Assembly (NCBI GenBank): GCA_001797815.1
Contig: MGQK01000099.1
Coordinates: 50,527 to 82,214, forward strand
Source of the DNA: Deltaproteobacteria bacterium RBG_13_61_14
GTDB taxonomy: Bacteria; RBG-13-61-14
Reading direction: 5' to 3'
Length of the DNA stretch: 31,688 bases
The notes under the pieces are model-generated. The model was not told the DNA's origin. It did no database searches and was given only the letters and a program-made list of their open reading frames with translations. The position numbers and the translations under genes are program-made. Positions 1-7,765 of the stretch are shown one piece after another; the stretch's first letter is position 1; every line of letters begins with the position of its first letter.

Positions 1-1
1 G

Positions 2-2221
2 CCGGTCAAGCTCGTGGCCACCGGCGACGCGGCGATTGCCTGGGTCCTGATCTCGCCCAAGCTGCTCGATAATTACACCCGGGCCGAGGTCGCCTTTGAT
101 ATTTTTGTAACTAATTTCACAAATATACCGCAGGCCGCCCTGGTCCAGATCCAGGTGCAAGGCGAGAACTTCGAGGGCGATTCCGAGACCCTGGCCGGCC
201 GGGTGATGCTCCCGCCCGGGCCGAACAAGGTCCGGCTCACGCTCTTGGTGGACCAGCCCCGGCTCTGGTGGCCCTGGGACCACCCCGAGCTGGGCGCGCC
301 CTCGCTCTACCGGGCGCGGGCCGTGGTCTCGATCGGCGATCAGGCCGCGGACGAGCAAAGCCATGTTTTCGGCATCAAGGAGGTGAAGCTGACCGAGACC
401 GGGCCCGAGGCTTTCTTCTGGTCCGTGAACGGCCGGCGCCTGTCCTTGCGCGGGACCAACGGCATCCCCACCGAGTATTACTCCAAGATCACGCCGGAAT
501 ACCTGGCCGACTATTTCCGCCTGCTCAAAGCCAACAACATGGACGTCCTCATCATCCACGACCACCAGGCGCCGCCGATGGTTTATGAATGGGCCGACCG
601 CGAGGGCATGGTCATCCTCCAGAACTTCACCCTGATCTGGGAAGTCAACGTCTGCGACTTCATCCGGCCCAACGGCGACCCGGAGCTTACCAACAACGCC
701 GAAGTAATCGGCCGCATGGCCACCGAGGCCCTCTGGTATCTTTACAACCACCCCTCGATTTTCTGGTGGAGCATGCACGATGAGTCGGGCCATATCGGGC
801 TTAATGAGCACGGGTTGCTGCCCGGCAACTGGTGCCGGGAAGAGCCTTTTCGGCCGGGCGAAAAATTCCCGATGATCCAGGACCTGAGCCTGAATTTAAA
901 CCTGGACAACGAGCTGATCCGGATCGCGAAAACGGTGAACCCCTTCATTCCCATGCACCGGACCGGCGGGCGGGTGACCGACTCGACCACCTGGTATGGC
1001 TGGTACAAGGAGACCTACTTTGACCTGATCCGCGACCCGGAAGCCTTCCCCCTCGAGTTCGGCGGAGAGGCGGTCAGCTACTCCATGCCCAGCGTGATGA
1101 ATTATTACCCCGACCTCTGGCCGCTGCGGGACGATAAAATCAAGGGCGAATGGCTCTACCATGCCCTGGAGGTCCCGTTCCAGGAAACCTACATCGGCCG
1201 CAGCGTCCTTTACCCGGATTTCAATAGCTGGGCCTTTGCCAGCCAGCTCTACCAGGCCGTGGTGATCAAGTATCACATCGAGATCAACCGGGAGAACAAG
1301 TATCGCCCCACCGGCTCGGTGCTGCAATACATGTTCAACGACTGGTGGCCGAGCGTGAACTTCGGGTTCACCGACTGGAACCTGGAAGAAAAGATCTCGC
1401 TGGCCTGGATCAAGCGGGCCTTTACCCCGCAACTGGTCGCGACCCGGGTGGACCGCAACATCTATTCGCAACGGGAGCAGATCCAGATTCCGCTCTATCT
1501 GATGAACGACCAGCGCCTGGCCTTTCCCGGGGCCAAGGTGAAGTGGCGGTTGGTGGAAGAGACGGACAGTTTTATTTTCGGGGGCTATCGCCAATCTGGC
1601 AAGTTGAACATTACCGCGCTGGTGGACCCCATCGGCGCGATCCGTTCCACCCGCCTGGTGCCGATCACCGCCACCATCGGCCACCAGGTTCCGATTGCCA
1701 CTGTGCTTTCGGATGAGATCACGGTGAACCTGCCGGCGGATGAGGCTTTGCTCGCCACCGTGGTCACCTTCGCGGCTCCTGAAACCGAACAGCCGCGCCA
1801 TTACACTTTGTATATGACCTTGACCGCGGCCGACGGGCAGGTGCTCTCCGAGAACTGGGACCATTTCCTGGTGGTGCCCAACGCCCGCAAATTCAAACCC
1901 CCGGAAGGTATCACCCCGGCGCCGCGCTTCTCGTTGGAATTGCACCTGAGCCGCCTGGGCCAGCCTTTGGCCGACTCCAAGGTGGTCATGGTGGACCAAT
2001 ACAATTCTGAAAACAGCTGTCAAACCCAAACCGATGAAAAGGGGCAGGCGACTTTGGCGGAGCTTTTGCCCGGAGCCTATCGGCTGGAAGTCGCGGGTCA
2101 GAGCTATGAGTTTTTGCTGAACCGGGATGAAAGGCTGGCGGTGGATTTTCGGCCGGGACTCAAGACCACGCTCGGGGTCCAGCCGATCATTGCCTGGGAC
2201 GGAGAGATGCAGCGGCCCTGA
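2..2221 (+). CDS. Glycoside hydrolase family 2 (beta-mannosidase-like), 5'-truncated by window edge
   Basis: The frame is open from base 2, so the gene starts upstream; the GTG at 14 is probably internal. The visible protein (about 740 residues) has a GH2-type beta-sandwich (WWPW near residue 85 counted from the GTG), then a TIM barrel starting near 'NGRRLSLRGTN' (139-149). The barrel ends with a 'FNDWWPSVNFGFTDW' block (coded near 1330-1380) typical of beta-mannosidase and exo-glucosaminidase relatives. The expected nucleophile lies in LEFGGE (near 1050-1070). The acid/base position reads HDE (near 775-785) where the family normally has Asn-Glu. The last ~80 residues resemble a small carboxypeptidase-regulatory-like beta-sandwich. 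No export signal can be judged because the N terminus is missing. Substrate is not determinable; hydrolysis of beta-mannosides or related sugars is inferred. An REP hairpin follows the stop. Confidence 0.85.
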   Translation, partial: PVKLVATGDAAIAWVLISPKLLDNYTRAEVAFDIFVTNFTNIPQAALVQIQVQGENFEGDSETLAGRVMLPPGPNKVRLTLLVDQPRLWWPWDHPELGAPSLYRARAVVSIGDQAADEQSHVFGIKEVKLTETGPEAFFWSVNGRRLSLRGTNGIPTEYYSKITPEYLADYFRLLKANNMDVLIIHDHQAPPMVYEWADREGMVILQNFTLIWEVNVCDFIRPNGDPELTNNAEVIGRMATEALWYLYNHPSIFWWSMHDESGHIGLNEHGLLPGNWCREEPFRPGEKFPMIQDLSLNLNLDNELIRIAKTVNPFIPMHRTGGRVTDSTTWYGWYKETYFDLIRDPEAFPLEFGGEAVSYSMPSVMNYYPDLWPLRDDKIKGEWLYHALEVPFQETYIGRSVLYPDFNSWAFASQLYQAVVIKYHIEINRENKYRPTGSVLQYMFNDWWPSVNFGFTDWNLEEKISLAWIKRAFTPQLVATRVDRNIYSQREQIQIPLYLMNDQRLAFPGAKVKWRLVEETDSFIFGGYRQSGKLNITALVDPIGAIRSTRLVPITATIGHQVPIATVLSDEITVNLPADEALLATVVTFAAPETEQPRHYTLYMTLTAADGQVLSENWDHFLVVPNARKFKPPEGITPAPRFSLELHLSRLGQPLADSKVVMVDQYNSENSCQTQTDEKGQATLAELLPGAYRLEVAGQSYEFLLNRDERLAVDFRPGLKTTLGVQPIIAWDGEMQRP

Positions 2222-2237
2222 GAAAGGTGTCAGGGAA

Positions 2238-2265
2238 CCCACCCTTGCGGACAAGGGTGGGCTAC
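2238..2265 (-). repeat. REP-like palindrome with GTAG head
   Basis: A perfect 10-bp stem (2238-2247 with 2252-2261, loop CGGA) is preceded on the minus strand by GTAG (2262-2265). GTAG followed by a palindrome is the layout of REP sequences recognised by REP-associated tyrosine transposases. It lies 17 bp after the GH2 stop and could also act as a weak terminator, but only a short T run follows. Confidence 0.6.
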
Positions 2266-2295
2266 AATTTTAGAATAAGATTTTAGAAAAAGAGG

Positions 2296-2324
2296 TTGAC
2301 AGGGTGCGAGCGGTCGGCTACTCT
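2296..2324 (+). promoter_or_regulatory. sigma70-type promoter for the RDD gene
   Basis: TTGACA (2296-2301), a 17-bp spacer, then TACTCT (2319-2324). An A/T-rich stretch lies just upstream (2266-2290). Predicted transcription start is near 2331, about 55 bp before the ATG. Confidence 0.6.
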
Positions 2325-2386
2325 AGGCTCAAACCGATTGAAGATCGAATGCGTTTCAGGGGATTGAACCGAAAGGAGGAAGGAAG

Positions 2387-2821
2387 ATGAGCAATGTTCC
2401 AGGAGTTCCGGCTCCAGGGCCGGCGGCGCCGGTAGCGGGCGCCGAGCTGGCGGATTTCGGGCAGCGGGCGATTGCGATCATCATTGACGCGGTGCTTCTC
2501 ATGGTGGTGGGCGGCATCCTGAGCGTGGTGCCGGTAGTGGGGAAGTTGGTCGGCATTGTGCTTCCCTGGGCTTATTACATCTATTGCTGGTCTTACGAGA
2601 ATCCGATCGGGCTCAAGGGCCAGACCATCGGCAAGAAGCTGATGAACATCAAGGTGGTGATGGACGACGGCGCGGACTTGACCGTGCAGCAGGCGGTGAT
2701 CCGGTGCGTGGGCTACCTGGTGACCGGCATCACCTTGGGCCTGGGGTGTCTCCTGGCCCTGCGGCCCGACCGCAAGGCGCTGCATGACATGATCGCCAAT
2801 ACCAAGGTGATTAAGGTTTAA
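2387..2821 (+). CDS. RDD family membrane protein
   Basis: A 144-residue protein with a Pro/Ala-rich N terminus (1-20) followed by the RDD domain. 'FGQRAIAIIIDAVLL' carries the conserved Arg and Asp of the first helix, 'GQTIGKKLMNIKVV' (about 78-91) is the middle motif, and 'DRKALHDMIANTKVI' (about 128-142) is the C-terminal LHD motif. Two to three hydrophobic segments (about 26-52, 54-69, 105-123) place it in the inner membrane. A strong Shine-Dalgarno (AAAGGAGGAAGG) precedes the ATG. The gene stands alone behind its own promoter. RDD proteins are small membrane proteins, some implicated in ion transport; no specific role can be assigned here. Confidence 0.88.
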   Translation: MSNVPGVPAPGPAAPVAGAELADFGQRAIAIIIDAVLLMVVGGILSVVPVVGKLVGIVLPWAYYIYCWSYENPIGLKGQTIGKKLMNIKVVMDDGADLTVQQAVIRCVGYLVTGITLGLGCLLALRPDRKALHDMIANTKVIKV

Positions 2822-2884
2822 GCAAAAGTTGGAAAAAAAGCGGGGCACCGTTCCTCGGGATGGCCCCGGTTAGTTCATGCAGCA

Positions 2885-2907
2885 GGGGCGGGTGCCTCAC
2901 CCGCCCC
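2885..2907. repeat. GC-rich hairpin downstream of RDD gene
   Basis: A perfect 10-bp stem GGGGCGGGTG/CACCCGCCCC (2885-2894 with 2898-2907) with loop CCT. It lies 63 bp after the RDD stop and lacks a T tract. GCAG precedes the stem, close to the GTAG head of other palindromes in the window, so it is more likely a REP variant than a classic terminator. Confidence 0.5.
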
Positions 2908-2971
2908 GGCTTTGGTCATGGTCTCGAATTCGAATCCGGATCATGCCCCTGGAAATCCAGGTCTCCTAATA

Positions 2972-3115
2972 TTACCAGGCGTCCTTGTCCCCCGGCCCCC
3001 TCGGGACGACGCGGGTGACGCCGGTGACAAAAATCAATTCAATCGCGCCTTGATCCAAGCCATACGCACTCTGCTTTAAGGACTGACGGCTGGCGTTGCT
3101 GTTCACGGACACGGT
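2972..3115 (-). pseudogene. Partial second copy of the pilin C-terminus
   Basis: Read on the minus strand from 3115, this gives 47 codons ending in TAA (2974-2972). The product ends 'GAIELIFVTGVTRVVP...DKDAW' and parallels the C-terminus of the pilin just upstream ('GAIELIFATGVTRVVP...DKDAW'). At DNA level 2975-3054 matches 3118-3197 at a constant 143-bp offset with about 5 mismatches in 80. The preceding stretch (SVNSNASRQS) resembles the pilin's IHIQNHPRQS. There is no start codon or ribosome-binding site, and the frame is -1 relative to the pilin, overlapping its last 4 codons. It is either a truncated paralogue, a silent tail cassette, or the lost half of a longer pilin. Confidence 0.75.
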
Positions 3116-3894
3116 CCCCAGGCGTCTTTGTCCACCGGCCCCCTCGGGACGACGCGGGTGACGCCGGTGGCGAAAATCAATTCAATCGCGCCTTGACCAG
3201 CTTGAGCCTCGGCACTTTGCCGAGGGTGATTTTGGATATGGATGCGCCGATTGGCCTGGACCAAGGGGGTGGGGGGACTGACCACCCCGCCCAAGGGACT
3301 GAATAAGATGTATTCGTAACCCGCGTCGATGAAATTCTGCACCCCCCCGCCGGCCGGGCAGTTGGAGCCGAAAATTCGGGTGAAATAATCGCCTCTTTCC
3401 AGCACGAAGGGACCGTCCAAGATCACATCGTTAGTATCTATGTAGTCGGTAGTTACCGTAGGATCATCTACGCAACTCGTCGGAGGCGCGGCCTTGGGAC
3501 AGTTAATCTTAGTGTAATCATCATCGGGATCCGCAGGATCTTCATTCGGATCCGGATTGGGTTGGCATCCCATACAAGGTGTGTCGTCATCCGTATATCT
3601 GTTGTCCCCGGTGGTATCCATGAAGATCCAGAACTCGCCCGGCTCCTTGGTGCGGTCTTCGCCGCCTTTACGCCAGAAGACCACGCCGCAGGGAACTCCG
3701 CTGGAAACGGCCTGCATCTTGGCCTGTTGCAGGGTCTGGTCCACCTGGCGCACGTCTCCGCTCAGGCGCATCTGCTGAATTTGAGTATAATAACTATAGC
3801 CGGCCAGCGCGGCGAGAACGGCGATGATCGCCATCACCACCGCCATCTCGATCAGGGTAAAGCCTTTTTGATTAAGCTTCTTTCGCACCTTCAT
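3103..3894 (-). CDS. Type IV prepilin / GspH-FimT-like pseudopilin
   Basis: A 263-residue protein. The N terminus MKVRKKLNQKG|FTLIE is a class III prepilin leader, with prepilin peptidase cleavage after Gly11 and the conserved Glu at mature position 5. A hydrophobic helix follows (about 12-35). The region after the helix ('VDQTLQQAKMQAVSSG', then 'WIFMDTTGDNRYTDDD') resembles GspH/FimT minor pilins. The middle holds an Asp/Pro-rich, Cys-containing insertion (CMGC, several DP repeats). The start at 3894 is chosen over an in-frame ATG at 3930 because AAAGGAG lies just upstream and the leader then has normal length. A consensus promoter lies upstream. It is a single pilin gene with no secretion or assembly genes nearby. 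Export to the inner membrane and assembly into a pilus or pseudopilus is inferred from the leader. Confidence 0.85.
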   Translation of the reverse strand: MKVRKKLNQKGFTLIEMAVVMAIIAVLAALAGYSYYTQIQQMRLSGDVRQVDQTLQQAKMQAVSSGVPCGVVFWRKGGEDRTKEPGEFWIFMDTTGDNRYTDDDTPCMGCQPNPDPNEDPADPDDDYTKINCPKAAPPTSCVDDPTVTTDYIDTNDVILDGPFVLERGDYFTRIFGSNCPAGGGVQNFIDAGYEYILFSPLGGVVSPPTPLVQANRRIHIQNHPRQSAEAQAGQGAIELIFATGVTRVVPRGPVDKDAWGPCP

Positions 3895-3941
3895 CACCGC
3901 CGACTCCTTTCGCGGCCCCCGCACCCCCATCCCTAAATATT

Positions 3942-3970
3942 ATTATAGTTTTATAATTCGGGAATGTCAA
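3942..3970 (-). promoter_or_regulatory. Consensus sigma70 promoter of the pilin gene
   Basis: On the minus strand, TTGACA (3970-3965), a 17-bp A/T-rich spacer, then TATAAT (3947-3942): a perfect match to both consensus hexamers. The predicted start is near 3935, about 40 bp before the ATG. The upstream edge is 3 bp from the target duplication of the MITE at 3984-4120. Confidence 0.8.
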
Positions 3971-3983
3971 GTATTTCCCCAGG

Positions 3984-4120
3984 CTTGCCCTCCCTCAGTT
4001 TGTGACCGCGCCGCGTATTTTCGGTCTTCGTAGGGGCGCATTGATTGCGCCCACCTCCCGGCAAGGGCGCGATAAATCGCGCCCCTACCCCCGGTTCACG
4101 GAAAAATGAGGGAGGGCAAG
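3984..4120 (-). mobile_element. MITE-like element, copy 1
   Basis: A 137-bp non-coding element bounded by a perfect 14-bp terminal inverted repeat (3984-3997 with 4107-4120, CTTGCCCTCCCTCA). It is flanked by an exact 10-bp direct repeat TTTCCCCAGG (3974-3983 and 4121-4130), the signature of a target-site duplication. Inside are two palindromes in inverted orientation, each headed by GTAG and built on GGGCGC...GCGCCC stems. A second copy, reverse-oriented in the window and roughly four-fifths identical by eye, is at 26275-26409. No transposase is encoded, so mobilisation in trans is inferred. Confidence 0.85.
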
Positions 4121-4212
4121 TTTCCCCAGGGTGGCGGTGGAACAAGGAATACACATGGTATCCCCTTGATCCCCCAAGCGGAAGTGAATTCAAGCCGCAA
4201 AGACACGACAGT

Positions 4213-7200
4213 TCACTGCTTGTCCCGGATGCCGCCGCGGCGATCCACCTGGCGGATCTTGAGGTAGAGCAAGATCCCGAAGAGGGTGATGATCAAGGTG
4301 GAGATGAGCAGGCCGGTGCGGCGGAGGTTGTATTGGTTCTTGGCCTGCCGCACCTGGTTTTGCAGGCGGAGCAAAACCTGGGTGCCCTGGTCATAAGCTT
4401 TCTGAAATTCACTGCGGGAAAAGGAATGGATCAGGGAGCGGGTGCGGCTCAAGGCGTCCTTGAGGTCGGCCAGGGTAAAGTAGAGGTTATCCACCTCCAT
4501 GCCTTTTTCCTGGAGCTGGCCGATCTGGGTGTTCAGCCGGTTGTAATTGTCGCGGAGAGAAACCACGGAGGCATAAAAGTAATCCGCGGTCTGGTTGCTG
4601 ACCGGGGACGCATACTGGTCGTGACATTGCTTGCACACGCTCCGGGGCCCGGTGCCCAGCATCTCATCCGCAGGCTCCTGGATGGCATGGTTGCCGTGGC
4701 AGGTCTCGCATTCGGGCCAGCCCATGGCATCGAAGGCGTCCTTGTGCTTGGAGCCGTCGAAGAGGGTGGCGTTGTTCACGTGGCACATCCGGCAGACCTG
4801 GGCGATGCTTTGCACCTGGGGCGGCACCGCGGCATGGTTGCCGTGGCAGCCGTTGCAGGCCGGGGCGCCCAGGTCGCGGCGCTGAAGGAGCGCCTGGCCG
4901 TGGACCGAGGTCTTATAGAGCGCGAGCTGGTTGGTGGGCAAAGGGGTCACCCCGTCGTCCTTGGTGTAGCCTTTCATGTATTCGGGGCTGGCGTGGCACT
5001 CGCCGCAGGTAGAAGGGAGGTTCCGCGGGTTCACCCGCGAGATCGGGCTGGTCGGTCGGCGGATGCCGTGCACCCCGTGGCAGGAGAGGCACTGGGCGGC
5101 TTTCGAGTCGTGCTTCTGGAGCAGCAGCTCGCCGTGCTTGCTCTGCTCATACTTGAGCATCTGGTCCACCGGCAACTCCGGATTGAACCGGCGCATGAAC
5201 TCGGGCGCCGCATGGCAGCGCTGGGTGCAAAACCCCGGGATCCAGGTCCGGTCGGCGCGGCGCACCGAAGTCGCCGGCCAGCGCTGGTAAATGGCGTCGC
5301 TCATCGCGGTGTCCGCCGGCGTCCCGCCGTGGCAGCCGGAGCAGAGCAGGCCGCGGCGGAAATGCACGTCGGCCGCCACCTCGCGCAAGTCCAGGAACCG
5401 GTAAGGGTCCGCCGGGTCCTGGCGGGGCCGGAACAGGGTGGACTCGTCCTGCTGGTCCGGATTGGAGTGACAGAGCACGCAGTTGTCCGAGAGCAGCACC
5501 GCCAACTGCTGGTCATCGGTCTCCAGGGTGAGAAGGTTTTGGAGTTGTTGCGGCGAGGAGAGAAGCCCGGACTCGGCGCCCCGGAAAAAGAGTTTCTGGA
5601 CCAAACCCGCGAAACTGCGGAACCGCGCCCGGGCGTCCTCGCTCAAGACCGGCTTCCCGTCTTGCAGGGCCTGCCACAACTCTCGAAAAGAAGCCGGCCA
5701 GTTGGCTTCCGTGATTGTTTGTCCCTCGACCGCCCCCGGAGAGGCGGCCGGCTCCTGGCCCCGGGCGCCGGCCGGAGCCAGGCTCAAGCCCAGCCAGGCC
5801 AGGATCAGAAAAGCCGCGGTCCGGCCGGGCCGGCGGGCCCAGGTCGCGGCCAGCACCGCCGCCAGCAGGAGCAGGCAGATGCCGGTGGCGGCGAGGTAAG
5901 AAAGTCCGACCAGGCCGTGCAAGATCGCCTGGAGCAGGACCAGCGAGGAGAGGTAGAAGTATTTCGTTTTCAGGACCAGGCGCCGGAACCCGATCAGCAG
6001 AGCGCCCAGGCCGAGCACGGCCAAGGCGGCATTGCGGGCGATCAGTTGGGCCTGGATCGGATCAGCGGAGGGGTCCATTCCCTTTTCCGGCGCAAAGCCC
6101 AGGTTCCAGGCTTTGAGCATGAGGAAAAGCAGGAAGAGGATGACCCCGACGCCGAAGTCGGTAAAAGCCGGGCTGGGGCGGTTTTGCGCGGCGCTTCGAT
6201 CCAGGATCGGGATGATCGCCCAAACCCCGAGGAGCGCGCTGATCAGGAGCAGGCAGGCCTGGGGCCCTTCCAGGCCCAGGAAGTGGGAGGGGAATTCCTT
6301 GAGCAGTTGGTAGATCCAAAGGAAATACCATTCGGGCCGGATGCCGGGATAAGCCGGCGCCAGCGGATCGGCCTTGACCCCCAGCTCCCACTCCGCGCCG
6401 GGAATCCCGGGGCCGTAAGGTAGCCAGACCGCGAGGATGGCGAGCGCGTTCAGGCAGACCACCCAGAGGAGCAGGTCGCGCAGGGTAAAGTTGGGAAAGA
6501 AGCGCATGTAGCGGAGCCGGCGGGGCTTGCCGCCTTGCGCGTGGGGAATCGGCTCGGACATGCCCTGGCGCTGGATCAGGAACAAGTGCAGCCCGACCAG
6601 GCCGAAGGTGGCCAAAGGCAGGATGCAGACGTGGAGCGCGAAGAAGCGGTAGAGGGTGTTGATGCTGACTTCCGGGCCGCCCCGCATCACTTCCAGCAGC
6701 CATTGGCCGATTACCGGGACGGACTTGACCGCGTCGGTGCCCACCGCGGTGGCGAAGAAGGCAAGCTCGTTCCAGGGAAGCAGGTAGCCGGAAAAGCCGA
6801 AGGTGAGGGCCAGGCCCAAAAGCCCGAGCCCGGTGAACCACGTGACCTCCCGCGGCTGGCGAAAGGCCTTGGTGAAAAATACGCTCTGCATGTGCACGAG
6901 CAGGGTGATGATCATCAGGTGGGACGCCCAGCAGTGGATGCTGCGGATCAGCCAGCCGAAGGGAACCACGCCGACCAGATACTTCATGCTTTCAAAGGAA
7001 CTCGCCTCCCCGGGCTGGTAATACATGAGCAACAGCATCCCGGTGGCAATCTGGATGAAGAAAAAGAAAAGGGTGACGCCCCCGAAGTAATACCAGATGG
7101 TATCGCCGCCCAGGGGGACCTCCTTGTGGCGGACGAAGGCGACCAGGTCTTGGAGGTGGAAGCGCTGGTCCAGCCAGGACCAGGGGTGTTCCAGGACGCT

Positions 7201-7263
7201 ACCCGGGAACGGGTTGCCAGGCTCGGAAGCCGGTCCGGCCGCGGGGGAAGGGTTCGCAGACAT
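4213..7263 (-). CDS. Cytochrome b (b6/bc type) fused to nonaheme cytochrome c
   Basis: A 1016-residue fusion. Residues about 1-330 are a bc-type cytochrome b: heme ligand pairs H110/H124 and H211/H226 (14 residues between the second pair, as in cytochrome b6) and the quinol-site PEWY at 310-313. Further membrane helices run to about 475. Residues 482-503 (RRPGRTAAFLIL...APAGARG) look like a retained Sec signal peptide. The periplasmic part carries eight CxxCH motifs (595, 641, 725, 753, 803, 824, 852, 877) and one CxxxCH (679). A helical stretch (890-980) and a C-terminal membrane anchor (about 983-1002) close the protein. It should oxidise quinol with the Rieske protein encoded 3 bp upstream and pass electrons to periplasmic carriers. 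AGGAG precedes the ATG. Cytochrome b and heme-binding assignments are firm; electron acceptors are unknown. Confidence 0.93.
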   Translation of the reverse strand: MSANPSPAAGPASEPGNPFPGSVLEHPWSWLDQRFHLQDLVAFVRHKEVPLGGDTIWYYFGGVTLFFFFIQIATGMLLLMYYQPGEASSFESMKYLVGVVPFGWLIRSIHCWASHLMIITLLVHMQSVFFTKAFRQPREVTWFTGLGLLGLALTFGFSGYLLPWNELAFFATAVGTDAVKSVPVIGQWLLEVMRGGPEVSINTLYRFFALHVCILPLATFGLVGLHLFLIQRQGMSEPIPHAQGGKPRRLRYMRFFPNFTLRDLLLWVVCLNALAILAVWLPYGPGIPGAEWELGVKADPLAPAYPGIRPEWYFLWIYQLLKEFPSHFLGLEGPQACLLLISALLGVWAIIPILDRSAAQNRPSPAFTDFGVGVILFLLFLMLKAWNLGFAPEKGMDPSADPIQAQLIARNAALAVLGLGALLIGFRRLVLKTKYFYLSSLVLLQAILHGLVGLSYLAATGICLLLLAAVLAATWARRPGRTAAFLILAWLGLSLAPAGARGQEPAASPGAVEGQTITEANWPASFRELWQALQDGKPVLSEDARARFRSFAGLVQKLFFRGAESGLLSSPQQLQNLLTLETDDQQLAVLLSDNCVLCHSNPDQQDESTLFRPRQDPADPYRFLDLREVAADVHFRRGLLCSGCHGGTPADTAMSDAIYQRWPATSVRRADRTWIPGFCTQRCHAAPEFMRRFNPELPVDQMLKYEQSKHGELLLQKHDSKAAQCLSCHGVHGIRRPTSPISRVNPRNLPSTCGECHASPEYMKGYTKDDGVTPLPTNQLALYKTSVHGQALLQRRDLGAPACNGCHGNHAAVPPQVQSIAQVCRMCHVNNATLFDGSKHKDAFDAMGWPECETCHGNHAIQEPADEMLGTGPRSVCKQCHDQYASPVSNQTADYFYASVVSLRDNYNRLNTQIGQLQEKGMEVDNLYFTLADLKDALSRTRSLIHSFSRSEFQKAYDQGTQVLLRLQNQVRQAKNQYNLRRTGLLISTLIITLFGILLYLKIRQVDRRGGIRDKQ

Positions 7264-7266
7264 CGC

Positions 7267-7749
7267 TTAGGCTCCTTGCCGGGAAACGGTAACGGTGCCG
7301 ACCAGGTCGCCGGTCACTTGATAAGCGAACAGGGGTTTGGGCGGCGGCCCCGAGATCACCCGGCCCTCGCTCGTGAACTTGCCGTTGTGGCAGGGGCACC
7401 AGATCAGGTCTTCACTCTTCTTATAGGTCACGGTGCAGCCCTCGTGGGTGCACACGGCCGAGAGCGCTTTCAGTTTGCCCTGGCTATCCTGAAACACAAT
7501 CACCCGGCTCGTGCCCAGCCGGATTATAACAAAGCTCTCCTCCTGGACCTTGTGCTTGTCCTCGTCGCTGAGCGCGCTCTCGCTGGCGCCGCCGCTTTCC
7601 GCCGGCGGTCGCAAGTAGCGGATCACCGGATAAATCACCACCGCGGCCCAGGCCAAAAAGCTCCCGCCCAGAAGCACGTTCAAGAGCCTCCGGCGGCCCG
7701 GGCCGACGGCGTCGGTCCCGCCGGCCGGGTTCTCAGGGTTGGCGGACAT
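7267..7749 (-). CDS. qcrA: Rieske iron-sulfur protein of a quinol-oxidising bc complex
   Basis: A 160-residue protein. A single N-terminal membrane helix (about 21-45) follows a twin-Arg-like GRRRLLN segment, as in Tat-inserted Rieske proteins. The [2Fe-2S] ligands are in box 1 CTHEGC (100-105) and box 2 CPCHNGKF (118-125), followed by the GPPPKPL proline loop (134-140). Box 2 has Asn-Gly-Lys where mitochondrial proteins have Gly-Ser. The start at 7749 has AAGGAAG upstream and agrees with family length. The gene lies between the hydrolase (16-bp gap) and the cytochrome b fusion (3-bp gap). Both the Rieske and the cytochrome b proteins begin with MSANP, a small oddity. Confidence 0.92.
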   Translation of the reverse strand: MSANPENPAGGTDAVGPGRRRLLNVLLGGSFLAWAAVVIYPVIRYLRPPAESGGASESALSDEDKHKVQEESFVIIRLGTSRVIVFQDSQGKLKALSAVCTHEGCTVTYKKSEDLIWCPCHNGKFTSEGRVISGPPPKPLFAYQVTGDLVGTVTVSRQGA

Positions 7750-7765
7750 TCGTAGCTTCCTTATT

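Noticed and set aside
2925-2945. TTCGAATTCGAATCC as a possible tRNA T-arm
   Set aside because: No cloverleaf can be built around it; anticodon and acceptor stems are absent.
3103-3197. Pilin duplication as an assembly error
   Set aside because: The two copies differ at several positions and have different flanks on both sides, so a simple assembly duplication is unlikely, though long reads would settle it.
4045-6423. A 792-codon open frame antisense to the cytochrome b fusion
   Set aside because: GC-rich codons of the real gene leave the opposite strand open. It has low-complexity Gly/Ala/Arg/Gln composition and no domain, while the other strand has unmistakable heme motifs.
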